Part shown: in pieces, positions 1 through 16,389 of the stretch | How the letters are laid out: every line of letters begins with the position of its first letter | Numbering within the stretch: position 1 is the stretch's first letter | From: Monomorium pharaonis | Taxonomy: Eukaryota; Arthropoda; Insecta; Hymenoptera; Formicidae | Assembly: GCF_013373865.1 (NCBI RefSeq) | Contig: NC_050475.1 | Location: 985,501 to 1,049,500, forward strand | Length of the DNA stretch: 64,000 bases | Direction: 5' to 3' | Translations under genes and position numbers: made by a program | Notes under the pieces: model-generated | Told to the model about the DNA's origin: nothing | What the model saw: only the letters and a program-made list of their open reading frames with translations | Database searches by the model: none

Positions 1-4486
<4,486 letters not shown>

Positions 4487-4605
4487 TCTCTGGCTCGGCT
4501 ATACTCCAATCGATTGGAGTGATTAAATTCCGAGTGGACTTCTTCTATGAGAAGTATTAATTAGAAGTACTAGCTTGACAATACATTTTACATTAGTATA
4601 TTCTC

Positions 4606-4666
<61 letters not shown>

Positions 4667-5435
4667 TAAAATTTTGAAATTGGTAGAAAATATCTGAAAC
4701 TGATTCCTTCAAAAAAGTAGAGACACACACACACACACACATTACATAGAGGATAGAGAATATTTGCCCAAGCAAAGCTTAAAATAAATTTGTCTCGTAA
4801 TAATCTGATTGCGGCAATCACCGAACATAAAGCAATATTTCTATCATGTTAGATGCAATTAACAACTAGCAACAATTTAATCTAGCTGATGTAATATTAT
4901 ATGTACAAGATTTTTACGAGTCTTAGATAAAATATGTCGAGTAGCGAGTGTAGTGTTATATATATTCTTTCAAGCCATAAAACGATGTACTGAGATATAT
5001 AGAGCAGTCGAAAAGTTTAGAGATTATCTCGACAAATTGTGATACATATAGTTTTTTGGTTGTCTCAGAGCATAACAAAATTGTAAACTTAAAACGTTAA
5101 TGTCTCATAATAATAATTATTAGATTTTCTAAATCTATTATTAGATTTTTAAAAAAACATAGAATATGTTAGTAGCAAATCAATAATTGTGTTATTATTT
5201 AATTTCAATTATTCAGATAATAAATTTTTTACATGCAATAATAGATATGAAGTGGTGCGATATTAAATACTTGAAATTAATTTTCGTTTATATTAAGCAA
5301 TTGCGTTTATTCGCCTTTTCAATCGACTAAACTATACAACAATTAATAATACTTGTAACGTTTCCGTCGATAGACATATGGCAACAAAATATTAAACGTG
5401 GCCTATAAACGCGGATCATTTACATGCCATAATAT
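4487..5435 (+). other. Tolloid 3' flank, probably 3' UTR
   Basis: AT-rich sequence after the tolloid stop with a (TA)n tract at about 4608-4664 and a short CA run at 4725-4741. I see no further coding sequence. The poly(A) site was not located. Confidence 0.5.
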
Positions 5436-5698
5436 TGTTACGCGCGTCGCCCGGTACACTCCTCGACCGCGAGTCAACTGTCGCATCGCCCATATCGATC
5501 GGCCGGAAGACTTCCGTAGCAACGAATATTTGTTAATAAATAAAAAGTGACAATTCTGTGCCGGACTCCTGCCGTGGAGGACTCTTTATAAATCTGTTTC
5601 CGTTCTTTAAAATAAAGTTGATGTTCACACGGAGTCTTGCTTAGTTTTCTTTCCGCGAGTGAGTGTGTGAAAGTGACAGAGAGCGTCTCAACGTAACA
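5436..5698. mobile_element. Solo LTR of a retroelement (263 bp)
   Basis: The segment begins TGTTACG and ends CGTAACA, so it has the TG...CA ends of an LTR with short inverted termini. It is flanked on both sides by ATAT (5432-5435 and 5699-5702), a 4-bp target duplication. It is more GC-rich than its surroundings and contains AATAAA-like signals (around 5540 and 5610). No gag/pol coding or second LTR is next to it, so it is read as a solo LTR left by recombination. A 4-bp duplication suits Ty3/Gypsy or Bel/Pao elements, but the family is not determined. Confidence 0.8.
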
Positions 5699-5846
5699 AT
5701 ATAATTAGGATATATTTTATTTAAATAAGAGTAAATTTTAAATCGATAAGTGTTTGAAAAAAGAACTAAAATAACAATGCAAACATTTGAGAATTTCACA
5801 TCATACTTATTATATATAACACATATACATACAAATTAGACATAAG

Positions 5847-5945
5847 GGCTGCGTTCCGAAATTTACTGTCGGTACTGAAAATCTATAGTACACGTTACAT
5901 AAACTATAGATTTTCAGTACTGACAGTGAATTTCGGAACATAGCC
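5847..5945. mobile_element. Fold-back (MITE-like) element, 99 bp
   Basis: The left arm GGCTGCGTTCCGAAATT pairs with the right arm AATTTCGGAACATAGCC, and the inner parts (ACTGAAAATCTATAG / CTATAGATTTTCAGTACTG) also pair. The whole element is a near-continuous hairpin with a loop of about 15 bases. A half copy lies at 43513-43558. No clear target duplication was identified. Confidence 0.8.
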
Positions 5946-6571
5946 AGAATATCCGATATCAGAATATAGAAGTTATAAGTTATAATACGTATAATCGATA
6001 TATCAACATAACAAAGAAAATCTTGTCTCATCGATATCGTTTTCATAACAAACACTGCCCAAGTGACAGTAATATCAATATTTTATACGTCTCGTATACA
6101 TTGCGATATAGCATGACTACATCGTAAGAGAGAAAATTAGATTCACGTGTGATAAGAAGCGTCATGCATCAAACATATATTTACAATATTAGTGCGACAT
6201 TGGTCTACGATCTCGCTAAATATTTCTTTCTCAATGCACGTAATTAGAAAGGGGGAACAGAGGATATGTGCGATAAATTTTATAGAAAATTGATAAAAAT
6301 ATCTCCAAGGCAACAAAAGAACGTTTCATGAATATTTCGTTACGTTTTCCAATTAGAAGTTATCAAAAAAGTGATACAATATAAGGTGTTTTTTTTTAAT
6401 ACATAGAATTAATATAAAATATATGTGATACTTAAACAAATTTATGAATTTTTGCGTGTGTCTATGCGTATGTACACACGTATGCGCCGTTTACGAGGGA
6501 GTAACCGGTATTTTATCGTTTATTGTAAATAAATAAATGATAAATGTATGTATCAACATACACACCATTTT

Positions 6572-6573
<2 letters not shown>

Positions 6574-6632
<59 letters not shown>
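6574..6632. repeat. (CA)n microsatellite
   Basis: About 58 bases of CA dinucleotide repeat in the intergenic desert. Confidence 0.95.
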
Positions 6633-6636
<4 letters not shown>

Positions 6637-6860
6637 AATAAACATGCATGCACATGTAACAATTTACTATTAAACAACATGTATTGAATTATGATATACA
6701 TATTACAACGTTTATAACACATTTTCTTATATACAACTGAAAATTAGAAATTCTCATTACTTCTCATCTAAAGAAAATTACAATTTTTCATTTTATTTCT
6801 TATTGTTTTTACACACATACACACGCACACACACACGCGCGTGACGTGCTTGTATGAAAT

Positions 6861-6970
6861 CTATTTATATGTGTATAAACCTATATCATATATACAAAAC
6901 TGATGTAAGAATTATATGTGTATTTATGTGTGTATAAATCTATACCATATATACAAAACTGATGTAAGAA
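6861..6970. repeat. Two-copy tandem repeat, period about 60 bp
   Basis: The segment ending ATACAAAACTGATGTAAGAA at 6911 recurs with few changes about 60 bases later, ending at 6970. Both copies contain the GTGTATAAA...CATATATACAAAACTG core. Confidence 0.8.
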
Positions 6971-8007
6971 AATTGGGATAAAACATTACATACGCTACAT
7001 TACAGAAGCTACACAGTAGCTGTGACAAGTAAAAAAATTATAGAACTTGTTAAGAGAACAATGGATTACAGAAATTGTATTCCAACAAAGTTTTTATAAA
7101 TATAGTGCAGTAAAAATAGGAAAATTGAGAAGTAACAAATATTATCCATCTCACACTGTATGCGTACATTAATATCAAACAGTTGAACATTGAACGTTCT
7201 TAATTTATTTATGAAAAGTAAACAAAATTCTCGTTGCAAACCTATTTCAAGTTTCCGCACTTATTTTGAAGACATGCAAATAGTAAAATCATCGTTTCCG
7301 TCTTGCGTTTAATTTTCATTCCGCTATGTATGTCGAATAACAATGTACAAAATGGTATTGGTGAGATAACAATACAGAAAGAAACGTTCAATTTTTTTCA
7401 AGAATGGATTCGATTAGAAGATTAAGAACAAAAATGTTCATAATACGAATCATAATTTTTCAACCACACATACTTTTCATAAACTGTAACATATAAATAA
7501 TACACTCTTTTCTGTTGTTTTTCGCATGAAACAAATACGTTGTATACAATCTGTTGTACCCATAAAAAATAGTAGTAATAAATCAATTTTAAACAGAATT
7601 GTACAATAACCTTCTTATAAAAATACACAAAAAGTGCATGGTTTAATAAGGCACTTTTAGAATATAAGACTCGTTTCCACATACATTTTATATTTTTTAA
7701 ATTAAAGCCCAACAATATAAAAAGATTAACAAAATATCAATTTAATGGCAGGTGGGATATTGATAAAGAGGTATTGATCAAATTTTTCTTATTTAGTAAA
7801 TGGATGTAATGCTGCTTTAAAATATTCTTATTTATGTATAACATAAAAAAATGCAAAAATTAGTAGTTTTATCAATGCTCGCAAATGTAATATTAAATTA
7901 CTATATCTATTAACACTTAGAAGACCGGAATTTTAGAAACGAAATGAGTTTTGAGGCCCACAGAATATCGAATCACATGTTAGACATTAATAACGTCGTA
8001 TGATCAA

Positions 8008-8451
8008 TCAATCGAGCATACCTTCCAAAAAAACAAGCGTATCTACGTTATCAATGGCACTTTCCACATCACGCTTCTGAATAGTCCTTTTCTTCACTTG
8101 TACAATATATTTATAAGCTTCTTTCGCAAGCGACTCGATAAAAAATTCCTGTTAAGAGGTATATAATTATTTTAACGAAAAACAAATTACAATCACTTAT
8201 TCAATATTATTTACCACTGATTTTGCTACCAAAAACACAGCTTCTTGATTAATGAAACCAACTTCAGGATCCATTTTGATAATGGTTTTTACTCTTCCCA
8301 CGGGCAATCGTATTAACTTTTCTCGCTGTTCTTCGTCACCATGCGGGGTATCGTCAACATTGTCTCGCGAATCTCGTGGATTCTCATCAAACTGCTGTCG
8401 TTTAGCGAGTTGGATCGTTTCGCTCAAGTCATCGATCTCCGAATTATTCAT
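8008..8451 (-). CDS. POLE4: DNA polymerase epsilon subunit 4 (histone-fold, POLE4)
   Basis: Two exons, 8215-8451 (start) and 8008-8148 (stop), joined in phase 0, give 125 residues. The N-terminal 45 residues are acidic/polar. A histone-fold domain follows: LPVGRVKTIIKMDPEVG, then NQEAVFLVAKS, then, after the junction, EFFIESLAKEAYKYIV, KKRTIQKRDVESAI and DNVDTLVFLEG. This is the characteristic POLE4 pattern rather than CHRAC1 or NF-YC. Length is close to the family norm. Family role: small non-catalytic subunit that pairs with POLE3 in the leading-strand polymerase and helps hand parental histones H3-H4 to new DNA. The start is the only ATG before the fold. It is divergent to TBC1D31, 1.7 kb away. 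Confidence 0.92.
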
Positions 8452-8852
8452 ATTGACAATTTACTTCACGTTATAACTATTAGTGAATATAATAAATTTA
8501 GTTATATTAAAAAAGATTTTACACAAAAGAAAAAAAACGAGTGCAATTTCGCACATTATTGAAAGGAAATGTATCATAACAATGAAGATCACATGCCGAA
8601 TACCGAAATCACAACATTCGATGCACTAAACATAATAAAATTGTTTTCGATTACAGTAGGTTTGTTTTTGTGAGTTTAATGTCACATCCGTTCTTGATGG
8701 ATACACGATACTTGTGACTTTATTTCTCTTCCTATGTAACTTTTTGACTATGATTCTGAATGCTGTATGCGCGCTAAGTTTTCTATTACTATTAATTGCA
8801 TTTACTGTTCTAATACTTCATCTTGATTACCACCTTACTTCTTATTTTAACT

Positions 8853-9046
8853 AGAGAGGAACCTGAGAGCGGTCACCCCATATCTGATCCCGTCGTTTCA
8901 AGTGTTTTCGTCCATCAACGCCTCAACGTGTACTTCGAACTATAGAGTCAATGTCCATGAAAATCTGTGGATAATGTATACAATTAATTGAAAAAGTCTC
9001 TGGGTCTTTTCATGCTATATTCACGATTATTTTTATTGGTTCTAAT
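8853..9046 (+). repeat. Dispersed repeat, copy 1
   Basis: Begins AGAGAGGAACCTGAGAG and ends around CACGATTATTTT. The same order of sub-blocks (GGTCA..CCC, CCCGTCGTTT, CATCA.CGCCTC, GGGTCT, CACGATTATT) recurs at 32291-32467 and, in reverse orientation, at 15081-15205. A fragment is at 14292-14350. It lies 402 bp upstream of the POLE4 start. Confidence 0.8.
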
Positions 9047-9186
9047 ACTGTTTTATATACTAATATATATATATACAGAGCAGTGCAGCGAAAAAAAATA
9101 GCTAGACCACATAATTAATATGCGCGATCAAATTAAGCTAAACTAGCTGCAGCTATATAAATCGGTTGAAATAAAAAATTATTCTA

Positions 9187-9392
9187 AAACCTACTTAGGT
9201 TTAAGTCTTCGCTAACTAAGGTTTAAATCTCTGGTAAGTTGGGTTCCAATCTTCGCTAAAGCGTTAATTTGCAGCTCTGGGATAAGGGGTACGTAACGCT
9301 TTAGCGAAGATTCGAACCCTTAAATTTGAACAACTTAGTAAAGATTTAAACCTAACTTAGCGAAGACTTAAACCTAATTATTAGGTTAGGTT
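9187..9392. mobile_element. Fold-back element, about 205 bp
   Basis: The left arm (TTAGGTTTAAGTCTTCGCTAA...) is matched by the right arm (TTAGCGAAGACTTAAACCTAA). Inner blocks (CTTCGCTAAAGCGTTA / TAACGCTTTAGCGAAG) pair too, so most of the element folds on itself. It is non-coding. Confidence 0.8.
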
Positions 9393-10184
9393 TAAATCTC
9401 TACAATAGACTTACTAGAATAGACTGCTTGAGGTGAAAAAACGATAGTAGGGGTATCCGTCACTGAGAAAAGGATAACTGTCTTTAACTTGAGTTGCTAT
9501 TTTTTTCTAATGCAGAATAGTGAGGAAGCATAGCGACCAATAACGGTGAGCAGTCTATTCTAATAATTAAGTCTATGATCTCTACTAACAATAAGTTAGG
9601 TTTATGTGTATCAAAAGAAATCTCTATAAAAACATATTTTGATATAAAAGACGTTTATTTTTATTATTACATTATTGAGTACACATCATATTGATTTTTA
9701 TTTAATAAAATATAATATTAAATACAACGAAACAAAAATTACAATTAATAGAATTAAATTAATAGAATTAAATTTAGAATATATTTTATTTATAATTAGC
9801 TGAATATAAAATAAAATAAAATAAATATATATATATATGCATTGTTTATATATATTTAAAAAATTGCACGATTGTATACAGGCGATCAACGGTATGTATG
9901 TACAATTTTTTTTGTTATTGTCTCGCCACGCATGCGCGAAAAACCTGGCTCGCGTCTTATGTACTGCGTTAAACGGGCCCCAACATAACATTTATGTCAA
10001 ATATTGAATAGATATGTCATCAAGTTTAATCCGAGACAAATATTATTTTGCAATGCAAAGTTTGCATGATTGAGAAAAAGAAATTGGCAACATAATTAAA
10101 TAACGAACGACCAAATTAAAACAAAATCGTTAATGAAATCATAATTGTATATAACTTTTACACTCGCGTTTATGATTACTTATT

Positions 10185-12829
10185 ATGTATAATAGCGGCT
10201 GGAATAATTTAATCAAACGTAACGACATTTACAAATATGAACCTAAAGTCGAGGTTGAGAAAGAACGTTGTACAGCTAAACTCAGTTTTCTACAAATGTC
10301 TTTCGATTACGATGAAGAATGCCTGATTGTAGTAGACACCAAAGGATACTTACATTACATCGAGTTGCTCGGAGATGTTCCATGTTACAAAATATTGGGA
10401 AAAATCGGGCGATCTACTTTTTTAGCATTTAATCCTACGTGCACGGAGGAAATACTGATAGGACTCGATACCGGTGACATAAAGATTTTGAAGCTTCATG
10501 CAGATATCAATGAATTTTCTTTGTTATCCGGTCACAAACTGGTACCGAAACACATTTCCTTTTACAAGCATCATTGTCTAACAAACTCTCGAAACGAAGT
10601 AATAATATGGGATCTGAGATCTTATAGCATAATTCATCAATTAAAAGTCAAAGTACAGAACGTTATCAAGAAAGCTGCATTCTCAAGTGTGGGTCATATC
10701 GTTGTGTTGTATTACAATGACACTATACAGGTTTGGGCATTAAAACAGTTGCACGAGGATACGAAAATTGATACAAAGATATTTGGAATACATTATATCA
10801 GAGATTTTGTCTTTACGAAAGATGGAAGAGCTATGATAGTGAGTGCTATGAGAAACATAAGCATTCTTAATACATATGACTGGAGTTTATTAAAGAAATT
10901 ATGTTTACCTAATGACTTTGTTGAAGCAAAACTATTGTCTATTGTTCCATGCCCATTAGATGGTGGGGCAAATAAAATTTTAGCATTTCTATCCTCGAAA
11001 TGTACTCTTCAACTTTGTGATATAAACACATTAACTTTTCTAGAGATACCTATTCATATTGGTAGAATGAAAAAATTTGCAATTTCATCTGCTGGTAGGT
11101 ATATAGCATATATAGATCAAGAAGGATGTTTAAATATAACATATATGGACAAAATAGTTTTGAAAAAATATCTTCATCCTAATGAATCAATAAAATCATC
11201 TAAAATATATACGCACAAAATAAGTGATCATTTGGAATGCATTAGAAAAAGTATGAAGCAAGAATTAAATATGAAGCGATTGATGTTTATTTTAAAAGAA
11301 TTTGGAGAATATCCAAAAAAATATCGTATATTAATTTGGTCCACTATTTTAAAGTTACCAGCTAATAAAAATGCGTATGTTACCCTGGCAAGTAAGGTAA
11401 TACATGGAAGACTTGTGTCAAATATTTTAACAAGTCTTTCTTTGGCAGATAAAAGCAAAGAGTCATTGTTGGTCATGGCAACACATTGCTTGGTGCAATG
11501 GTGTCCTCTGCTAATACAAAGTTCATTTCTTCCCAGCTTAATTTTTCCATTTCTCATGGTATTTCAGGTATCTTCTTATTTTATTTCAAACAGATATTTC
11601 GTTTTAATTTAGAATGCATAGTAATATATATTTATCTGTTTCAGAAAAATCCATTACTTGCCTTTGAGTTGATTTTAAGTATGCTATTAAACTATTGCCA
11701 AAAATGGTTCGAGTACCATCCATTGCCACCCTTGAATATTTTGGGGATTATTGAGAATATTCTCCTGGAAGCTGATCCCACATTATTAAACATCTTTTGC
11801 GAACATGGAATCACAAGTAGCGAATATGCATGGCCATTACTTCAAACTGCAATGAGCGAAGTACTGTCTGGAAACGAGTGGCTGATTTTGTGGGATCATC
11901 TAATATCTTTTCAAAGACCTTCTCTACTATTAATGTGTGTTGTTGCATATAATATTTTGTCAAGAGAAAATATAATTTCTTTAATAAAATCATCTGAAGA
12001 TGTCAAAGCATTTTATAGCACTCAAAGTCATATTAGAGTCAAGGATTTGTTAAAAATTGCAAGAAAATTAGATCAGGAGATATCAAAACGAATACATCCT
12101 AGTTGTTATCTGAGGTAATATTATACAGGACATGTTATATAATGCCATAATGTTGTCCAATCACACAGTGGAATATTTAAAATTATTTCAGGGATAATTT
12201 ATTACAATTAAATGATAACGGACCCTATCCTTCATTTATATCAAAGGAGTACCCAAAATTTCTTGCTGAAAACTTTAGCGTTGCAGATTTAAAAAAATTG
12301 AAAATGCAGGAACATTTGCAACAATATGATCATAGGATTGTAAATTTTGAAAAGAGAAGATTACATGCAGAGACTGAAGCTTTTGCAAGACAAATTCATG
12401 AAAGAAGAATGAGTGGTAAAATACTTACATATTTATATACATTTTACAAATTTTTATTTTTTAATTTCGTATATTATTTCAGCTCAATTTTATATAATTC
12501 TTTCAATTTTATTAAATTATAAATATAGTAAAGAAATAATTACTTGTGCTTTTATTTCAGAAGTACAAAAATGCTATCAAGAACATTTTAGTAATTTAAA
12601 TTGGCAAATGCAGACTTTGCCGCTAAATGCAGAGGAAGAAAAATTCTGTTATCACTTGTATGAAGATTTTAATTCACTGTCTGAAAGAAAACGGGAATGT
12701 GATAAATGCAAGATTGTAGAAGATACAATTTCGAATTTTGAAAATACTAATTTGAGAAATTATAAAAAGTTGCAACAAGATGTAACAAAGCTCGAATATG
12801 AAGTACAAAGTTTCTTGACTTCACTGTGA
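10185..12829 (+). CDS. TBC1D31: TBC1 domain family member 31 (TBC1D31/WDR67)
   Basis: Exons 10185-11567, 11645-12114, 12192-12415, 12561-12829. The phases agree and give 781 residues. The N-terminal 320 or so residues form WD40-type blades (e.g. GLDTGDIKILKLH, NEVIIWDLRSYSIIHQ, TIQVWALKQL). A TBC-like domain begins near 370 (EFGEYPKKYRILIWSTILKLPANKNAYVTL) and runs to about 615. A charged coiled coil with HAETEAFARQIHERRM closes the protein. WD40-TBC-coiled coil is diagnostic of TBC1D31, a centriolar-satellite protein linked to ciliogenesis. The TBC domain shows no obvious IxxDxxR catalytic arginine motif, so Rab-GAP activity is doubtful. It is shorter than vertebrate orthologues, mainly at the C terminus. 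An AATAAA is at 12904-12909. Confidence 0.93.
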
Positions 12830-12903
12830 TTTCATAAATCAAAGATGGAAATTAATTAGAATATATTTTTGCCATGCAAGAATTTAAAAGTTCATATAGG
12901 CCA

Positions 12904-12909
12904 AATAAA
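12904..12909 (+). terminator. Candidate poly(A) signal of TBC1D31
   Basis: Canonical AATAAA 75 bp past the stop codon, within the short (361 bp) convergent gap to APRT. Confidence 0.5.
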
Positions 12910-13190
12910 ATAATACTATTGCATAAAAGATATATTTTTATTTATTTCATATTATAAATCATTATTTTTCATTTTTTTTATTATAAAATATAAAAAGATT
13001 TATACATGCATGGATGTACATATTGTATATTGCGTGTATATGTACATATATGTATAGAAAAATATTTTAATATGAAAGAGGAATGTATAATACAATGTTT
13101 CTAATACATTGTTAAAAGCTTAAGATTTTATATTTGACTATAGATTAAATATAAATATTTGTACTTGCAAATATTACAAACCATCTGCTG

Positions 13191-13833
13191 TTAGTGATCA
13201 TATTGTATAAAGGAATGAACAGGGACGCCAAGCTTGTCTCGACCTTTCAGTGAAGTTAATTCCATTATCACCAAGCATTCAATTACATCAGCGCCTGCTG
13301 ATTTTAATAATTTTACTGCTGTAGCCATGGAACCTTTATAAACACATCTTTTATTATTATTACCTTTCAATCAAAATATTTTAAATATATTGTAATATTA
13401 TTTAACTATATTTTAATTTACCTCCAGTTGCCAGTAAATCATCCACAATTAACGCTCTAATTCCTTTTTTGATGAATTCTGTTTGTAATTCAAATATGGC
13501 CTGTAAAAAAAGAAAAAAATTGTTTATTTCAGTGAAAAACAATTTGTAAATACATACAACCAATATTATATAGATTTTTTACGTACTTCTCCATATTCTA
13601 AAGTATATTTCTGCTGGATGACTTTGCCTGGAAGTTTACCTTTTTTTCTAATAGGTAAAAAAGGCTTGCCCAATTCCATACAAATCATAGGACCAAAGAG
13701 GAAGCCACGTGAATCCAATCCCACAACTAAATCAACTTCTAAAAATAAAATGTGCTCCACAATTAAATCTTTCATTGCTCGTAATGCTGTAATATTGTGA
13801 AACACACCAAATATATCTCTGAAAAAAGTAATT

Positions 13834-13885
<52 letters not shown>

Positions 13886-14046
13886 CAATGTGGTCAGTCA
13901 GTCAATATAAAATTATCATAATTTTTAATCTTTTATCATTTTCTAAAGCTTTTATTCACTTACCGGAAAATGATTCCAGGCTCAGGAAAGTCAGGATAAC
14001 TCTTTATGGCATTTTTAAGAATTCGCAATTTATCATTCTTGTCCAT
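13191..14046 (-). CDS. APRT: Adenine phosphoribosyltransferase
   Basis: Exons in coding order: 13964-14046, 13587-13818, 13422-13500, 13191-13333. The phases agree and give 178 residues, which is the family length. Visible hallmarks are the N-terminal YPDFPEPGIIFRDI, then VGLDSRGFLFGP, RKKGKLPG and the type I PRTase PRPP-binding loop ALIVDDLLATGGSM, followed by GADVIECLVIMEL. Family role: cytosolic conversion of adenine plus PRPP to AMP in purine salvage. All catalytic landmarks look intact. It is tail to tail with TBC1D31. Repeat debris and two fold-backs lie upstream of its start. Confidence 0.96.
13836..13882. repeat. (TA)n microsatellite in APRT intron 1
   Basis: About 46 bases of TA dinucleotides beside the acceptor side of APRT exon 2. 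Confidence 0.9.
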
Positions 14047-14763
14047 TGTAATAATTTTAAGGTGATACAAATAATTTTAAAATGATAGTAACAATAAGAT
14101 GGAATGTGTCGTTAAATGACAATGTTAGATACTAACTTTTGTATTAAATTTAGAGTTTATTAATGAGGTTCTTCTATTATTAATATATTTCGTTTTTTTA
14201 TAATTTTGATAAATGCACTTTTAATGTGATAGGTTTAACCTGAATAAAAAAATAGATTATTTAGAAAGAACCTACATGCACTCTATAATACCAGAGAAGA
14301 ACCAAGAAGAACCTGAAATGAAAGCGGTCATCAGGTCATCCCGTCATTCCCGTCATTTCTAGAGAGCCTGTAATCACTGTAATGCTGTAATCAGAGTGAC
14401 AACATAAGAGAGGTTCGCCATGTTTCATCGGAATCGTGCGAGCGAGAAAGAGATATATCCGAATGAGAAAGATATATTTCTGTCTAACATAGCATACATA
14501 TCAAGCTGACCACTTCAGAATAGGTTATAAAAACAGTATTGTGAACAATGGTATTGTGACATTTTTGTGAAAAATGGTTGGATGTACAGTACCCTTTTGT
14601 AACAATTGTTTTTGAAAAAGGATATGTAATGAGATATGTAAGGATATATGTAATATTCAGATTTGAAAATCGGCGGGACTCGATGAAATAACAGATCAAT
14701 CAAAAGTGATACCCAACTACATGTCGCCACTTTGATTACATCTATTATAATTAAGCTCTCTAA

Positions 14764-14920
14764 GGTCCGGTTCCACAACTCACGGTTAAATTAACTGGCC
14801 GATTATTCCATTGGAATTGACCAATCGTATTTGTTAATTTTGCTTAACGACAAATACGATTGGTCAATTCCAATGAAATAATCGGCCAGTTAATTTAACC
14901 GTGAGTTGTGGAACCGGGCC
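14764..14920. mobile_element. Fold-back MITE with TAA target duplication, 157 bp
   Basis: Arms of about 70 bp starting GGTCCGGTTCCACAACTC and ending GAGTTGTGGAACCGGGCC are almost perfect inverted copies. TAA flanks it on both sides (14761-14763 and 14921-14923). The 3-bp TWA duplication and GG..CC ends fit PIF/Harbinger-type MITEs. Confidence 0.85.
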
Positions 14921-14923
14921 TAA

Positions 14924-15063
14924 GGGTCGGATGTTCCAACTTCTTGATAAACTTACCTACCAGGTAAACATGTGTCTGTCTTCATTTCTTTTCTTAAACA
15001 AATAAAGACCAACATATATTTATCTGATAGGTAAGTTTACCAAGAAGTTGGAACAACCGACCC
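14924..15063. mobile_element. Fold-back element abutting the previous one, 140 bp
   Basis: The left arm GGGTCGGATGTTCCAACTTC pairs with the right end GAAGTTGGAACAACCGACCC. Inner arms (AAACTTACCTACCAGGTAAAC / ATAGGTAAGTTTACC) also pair. It starts directly after the TAA duplication of its neighbour; the other flank is TCA. A relative is at 43373-43503. Confidence 0.8.
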
Positions 15064-15080
15064 TCAGAAATATATGAAAA

Positions 15081-15205
15081 ATAATCGCATCATCGTGGAT
15101 ATAACATAGAAGAGACCCAAAAAGTCATGCACATTACCTACGGGATTCATAGATATTTGACTACATAATTCAATGTGCACATTTTGTGCACATAGAGGCG
15201 CTGTC
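15081..15205 (-). repeat. Dispersed repeat, reverse-orientation copy
   Basis: Its reverse complement matches 32340-32465 closely (AGAAGAGACCCAAAAAGTCA, ATATTTGACTACATAATT, GCACATAGAGGCGCTG). It belongs to the same family as 8853-9046. Confidence 0.8.
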
Positions 15206-15686
15206 AAATCGATGAGGTTTCTTAGATATTTGGTAAAGTCTTTCGGAAATGGCGCTATATGTTCTCAATTTGTTTTTAAAAATTTCTACACAAACATCAC
15301 GAATAACTTTGTACTATATATCTCATAATTGTAATAGCGATTATATTTTTATGGGCTTGAGGTAATATCTCATAACTCATAATAAATGATATTTTCAATG
15401 AAAATATTTTCACCTACATTTATATCGAAAGAAAAGACAAAAAGATGACAGCAATAAGATATATTAAACAAACGTTTATTTATTCTCTCATGCATTTGCT
15501 ATGAGAAGGATACTCGTGCATCACTCACTTTAGTAAACAAAACGAAATGCTAAATATATATATAATAATTACATGTATAATTCATTATTACTGTACAAAA
15601 GTACGCGCAATATGTTTGCGGGCATTAAAAACGATAAAAAGTAACATATTTACAATAATAAAAGTACCAAAAGAATTATTAATATA

Positions 15687-15736
<50 letters not shown>

Positions 15737-16389
15737 CAAAATGAGAAGATATCTTCTCTTAAAGTTAGACACTTGTTTGTATGTGTGCCTATATTATAAA
15801 GATAAAAATATCGATTTTGAGTGAAAATTTTATAAAACTAATTCATTATAAATTTGAATTGTTTAAAAAAATAATTATATCTTTTAATATTAGTTCTCAC
15901 AGACTAACCCATTAAAATACATTCTATATTATATATAATACATATTTAGACCAATTTTTTAAAATATGAATTCGAGGCATATAAAAGCAAAACTTCATTC
16001 TTTTTCTTTTTTTAAAATTTTTTATGAAGTTAAAAAAATACTTTATATACGTACAGATTTGAATAAAGAATTGTCTTTTTCTTCATTTGTAAATTAAAAA
16101 TAACTTTAATATATATAATTAAAAATAAACATGAATAACTAAAAAATAAATAATTATATTCTAAAGTTTGTTTTTACTTATATATATATACTAGTTGCTA
16201 TATATTCTTGTCTGAAAATATAACACAGTTATAAAATATAGAATAAAAGTAAATATTCCTATTTTAATATTTGGAGAGAAAAAGAAAACGAATGAGAATT
16301 TTATTACTTTTACATCTCCTGTTGTAAATCTTTAAATTTTGAATCTTAAATCAAAGAACAATATTGAATTTTCTGATCAACTGTTCTCG

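Larger units (their letters stand above)
5703..8007. other. Gene desert between tolloid and POLE4
   Basis: AT-rich, with no gene that I can support. It contains the fold-back at 5847-5945, a (CA)n tract at 6574-6632, a tandem duplication at 6861-6970 and purine/pyrimidine-rich stretches. The short open frames here have no recognisable protein character. Confidence 0.6.
8452..10184. other. Divergent intergenic region POLE4/TBC1D31
   Basis: Holds both promoters by position. It contains one copy of a dispersed repeat (8853-9046), a large fold-back (9187-9392) and a second inverted pair (AATAGACTGCT at about 9420 / AGCAGTCTATT at about 9555). The rest is AT-rich with no supported gene. Confidence 0.6.
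14047..16389. other. Intergenic region between APRT and the LRR gene
   Basis: The APRT promoter side holds dispersed-repeat fragments (14292-14350, 15081-15205) and two abutting fold-backs (14764-14920, 14924-15063). From 15400 to 16389 it is very AT-rich with a (TA)n tract at about 15687-15734 and is probably 3' UTR of the LRR gene. No other gene was seen. Confidence 0.6.

Noticed and set aside
9300..9330. GATTCGAACCC resembling a tRNA B box
   Set aside because: It lies inside a fold-back arm, with no A box at the right distance and no cloverleaf, so no tRNA or tRNA-derived SINE is called.
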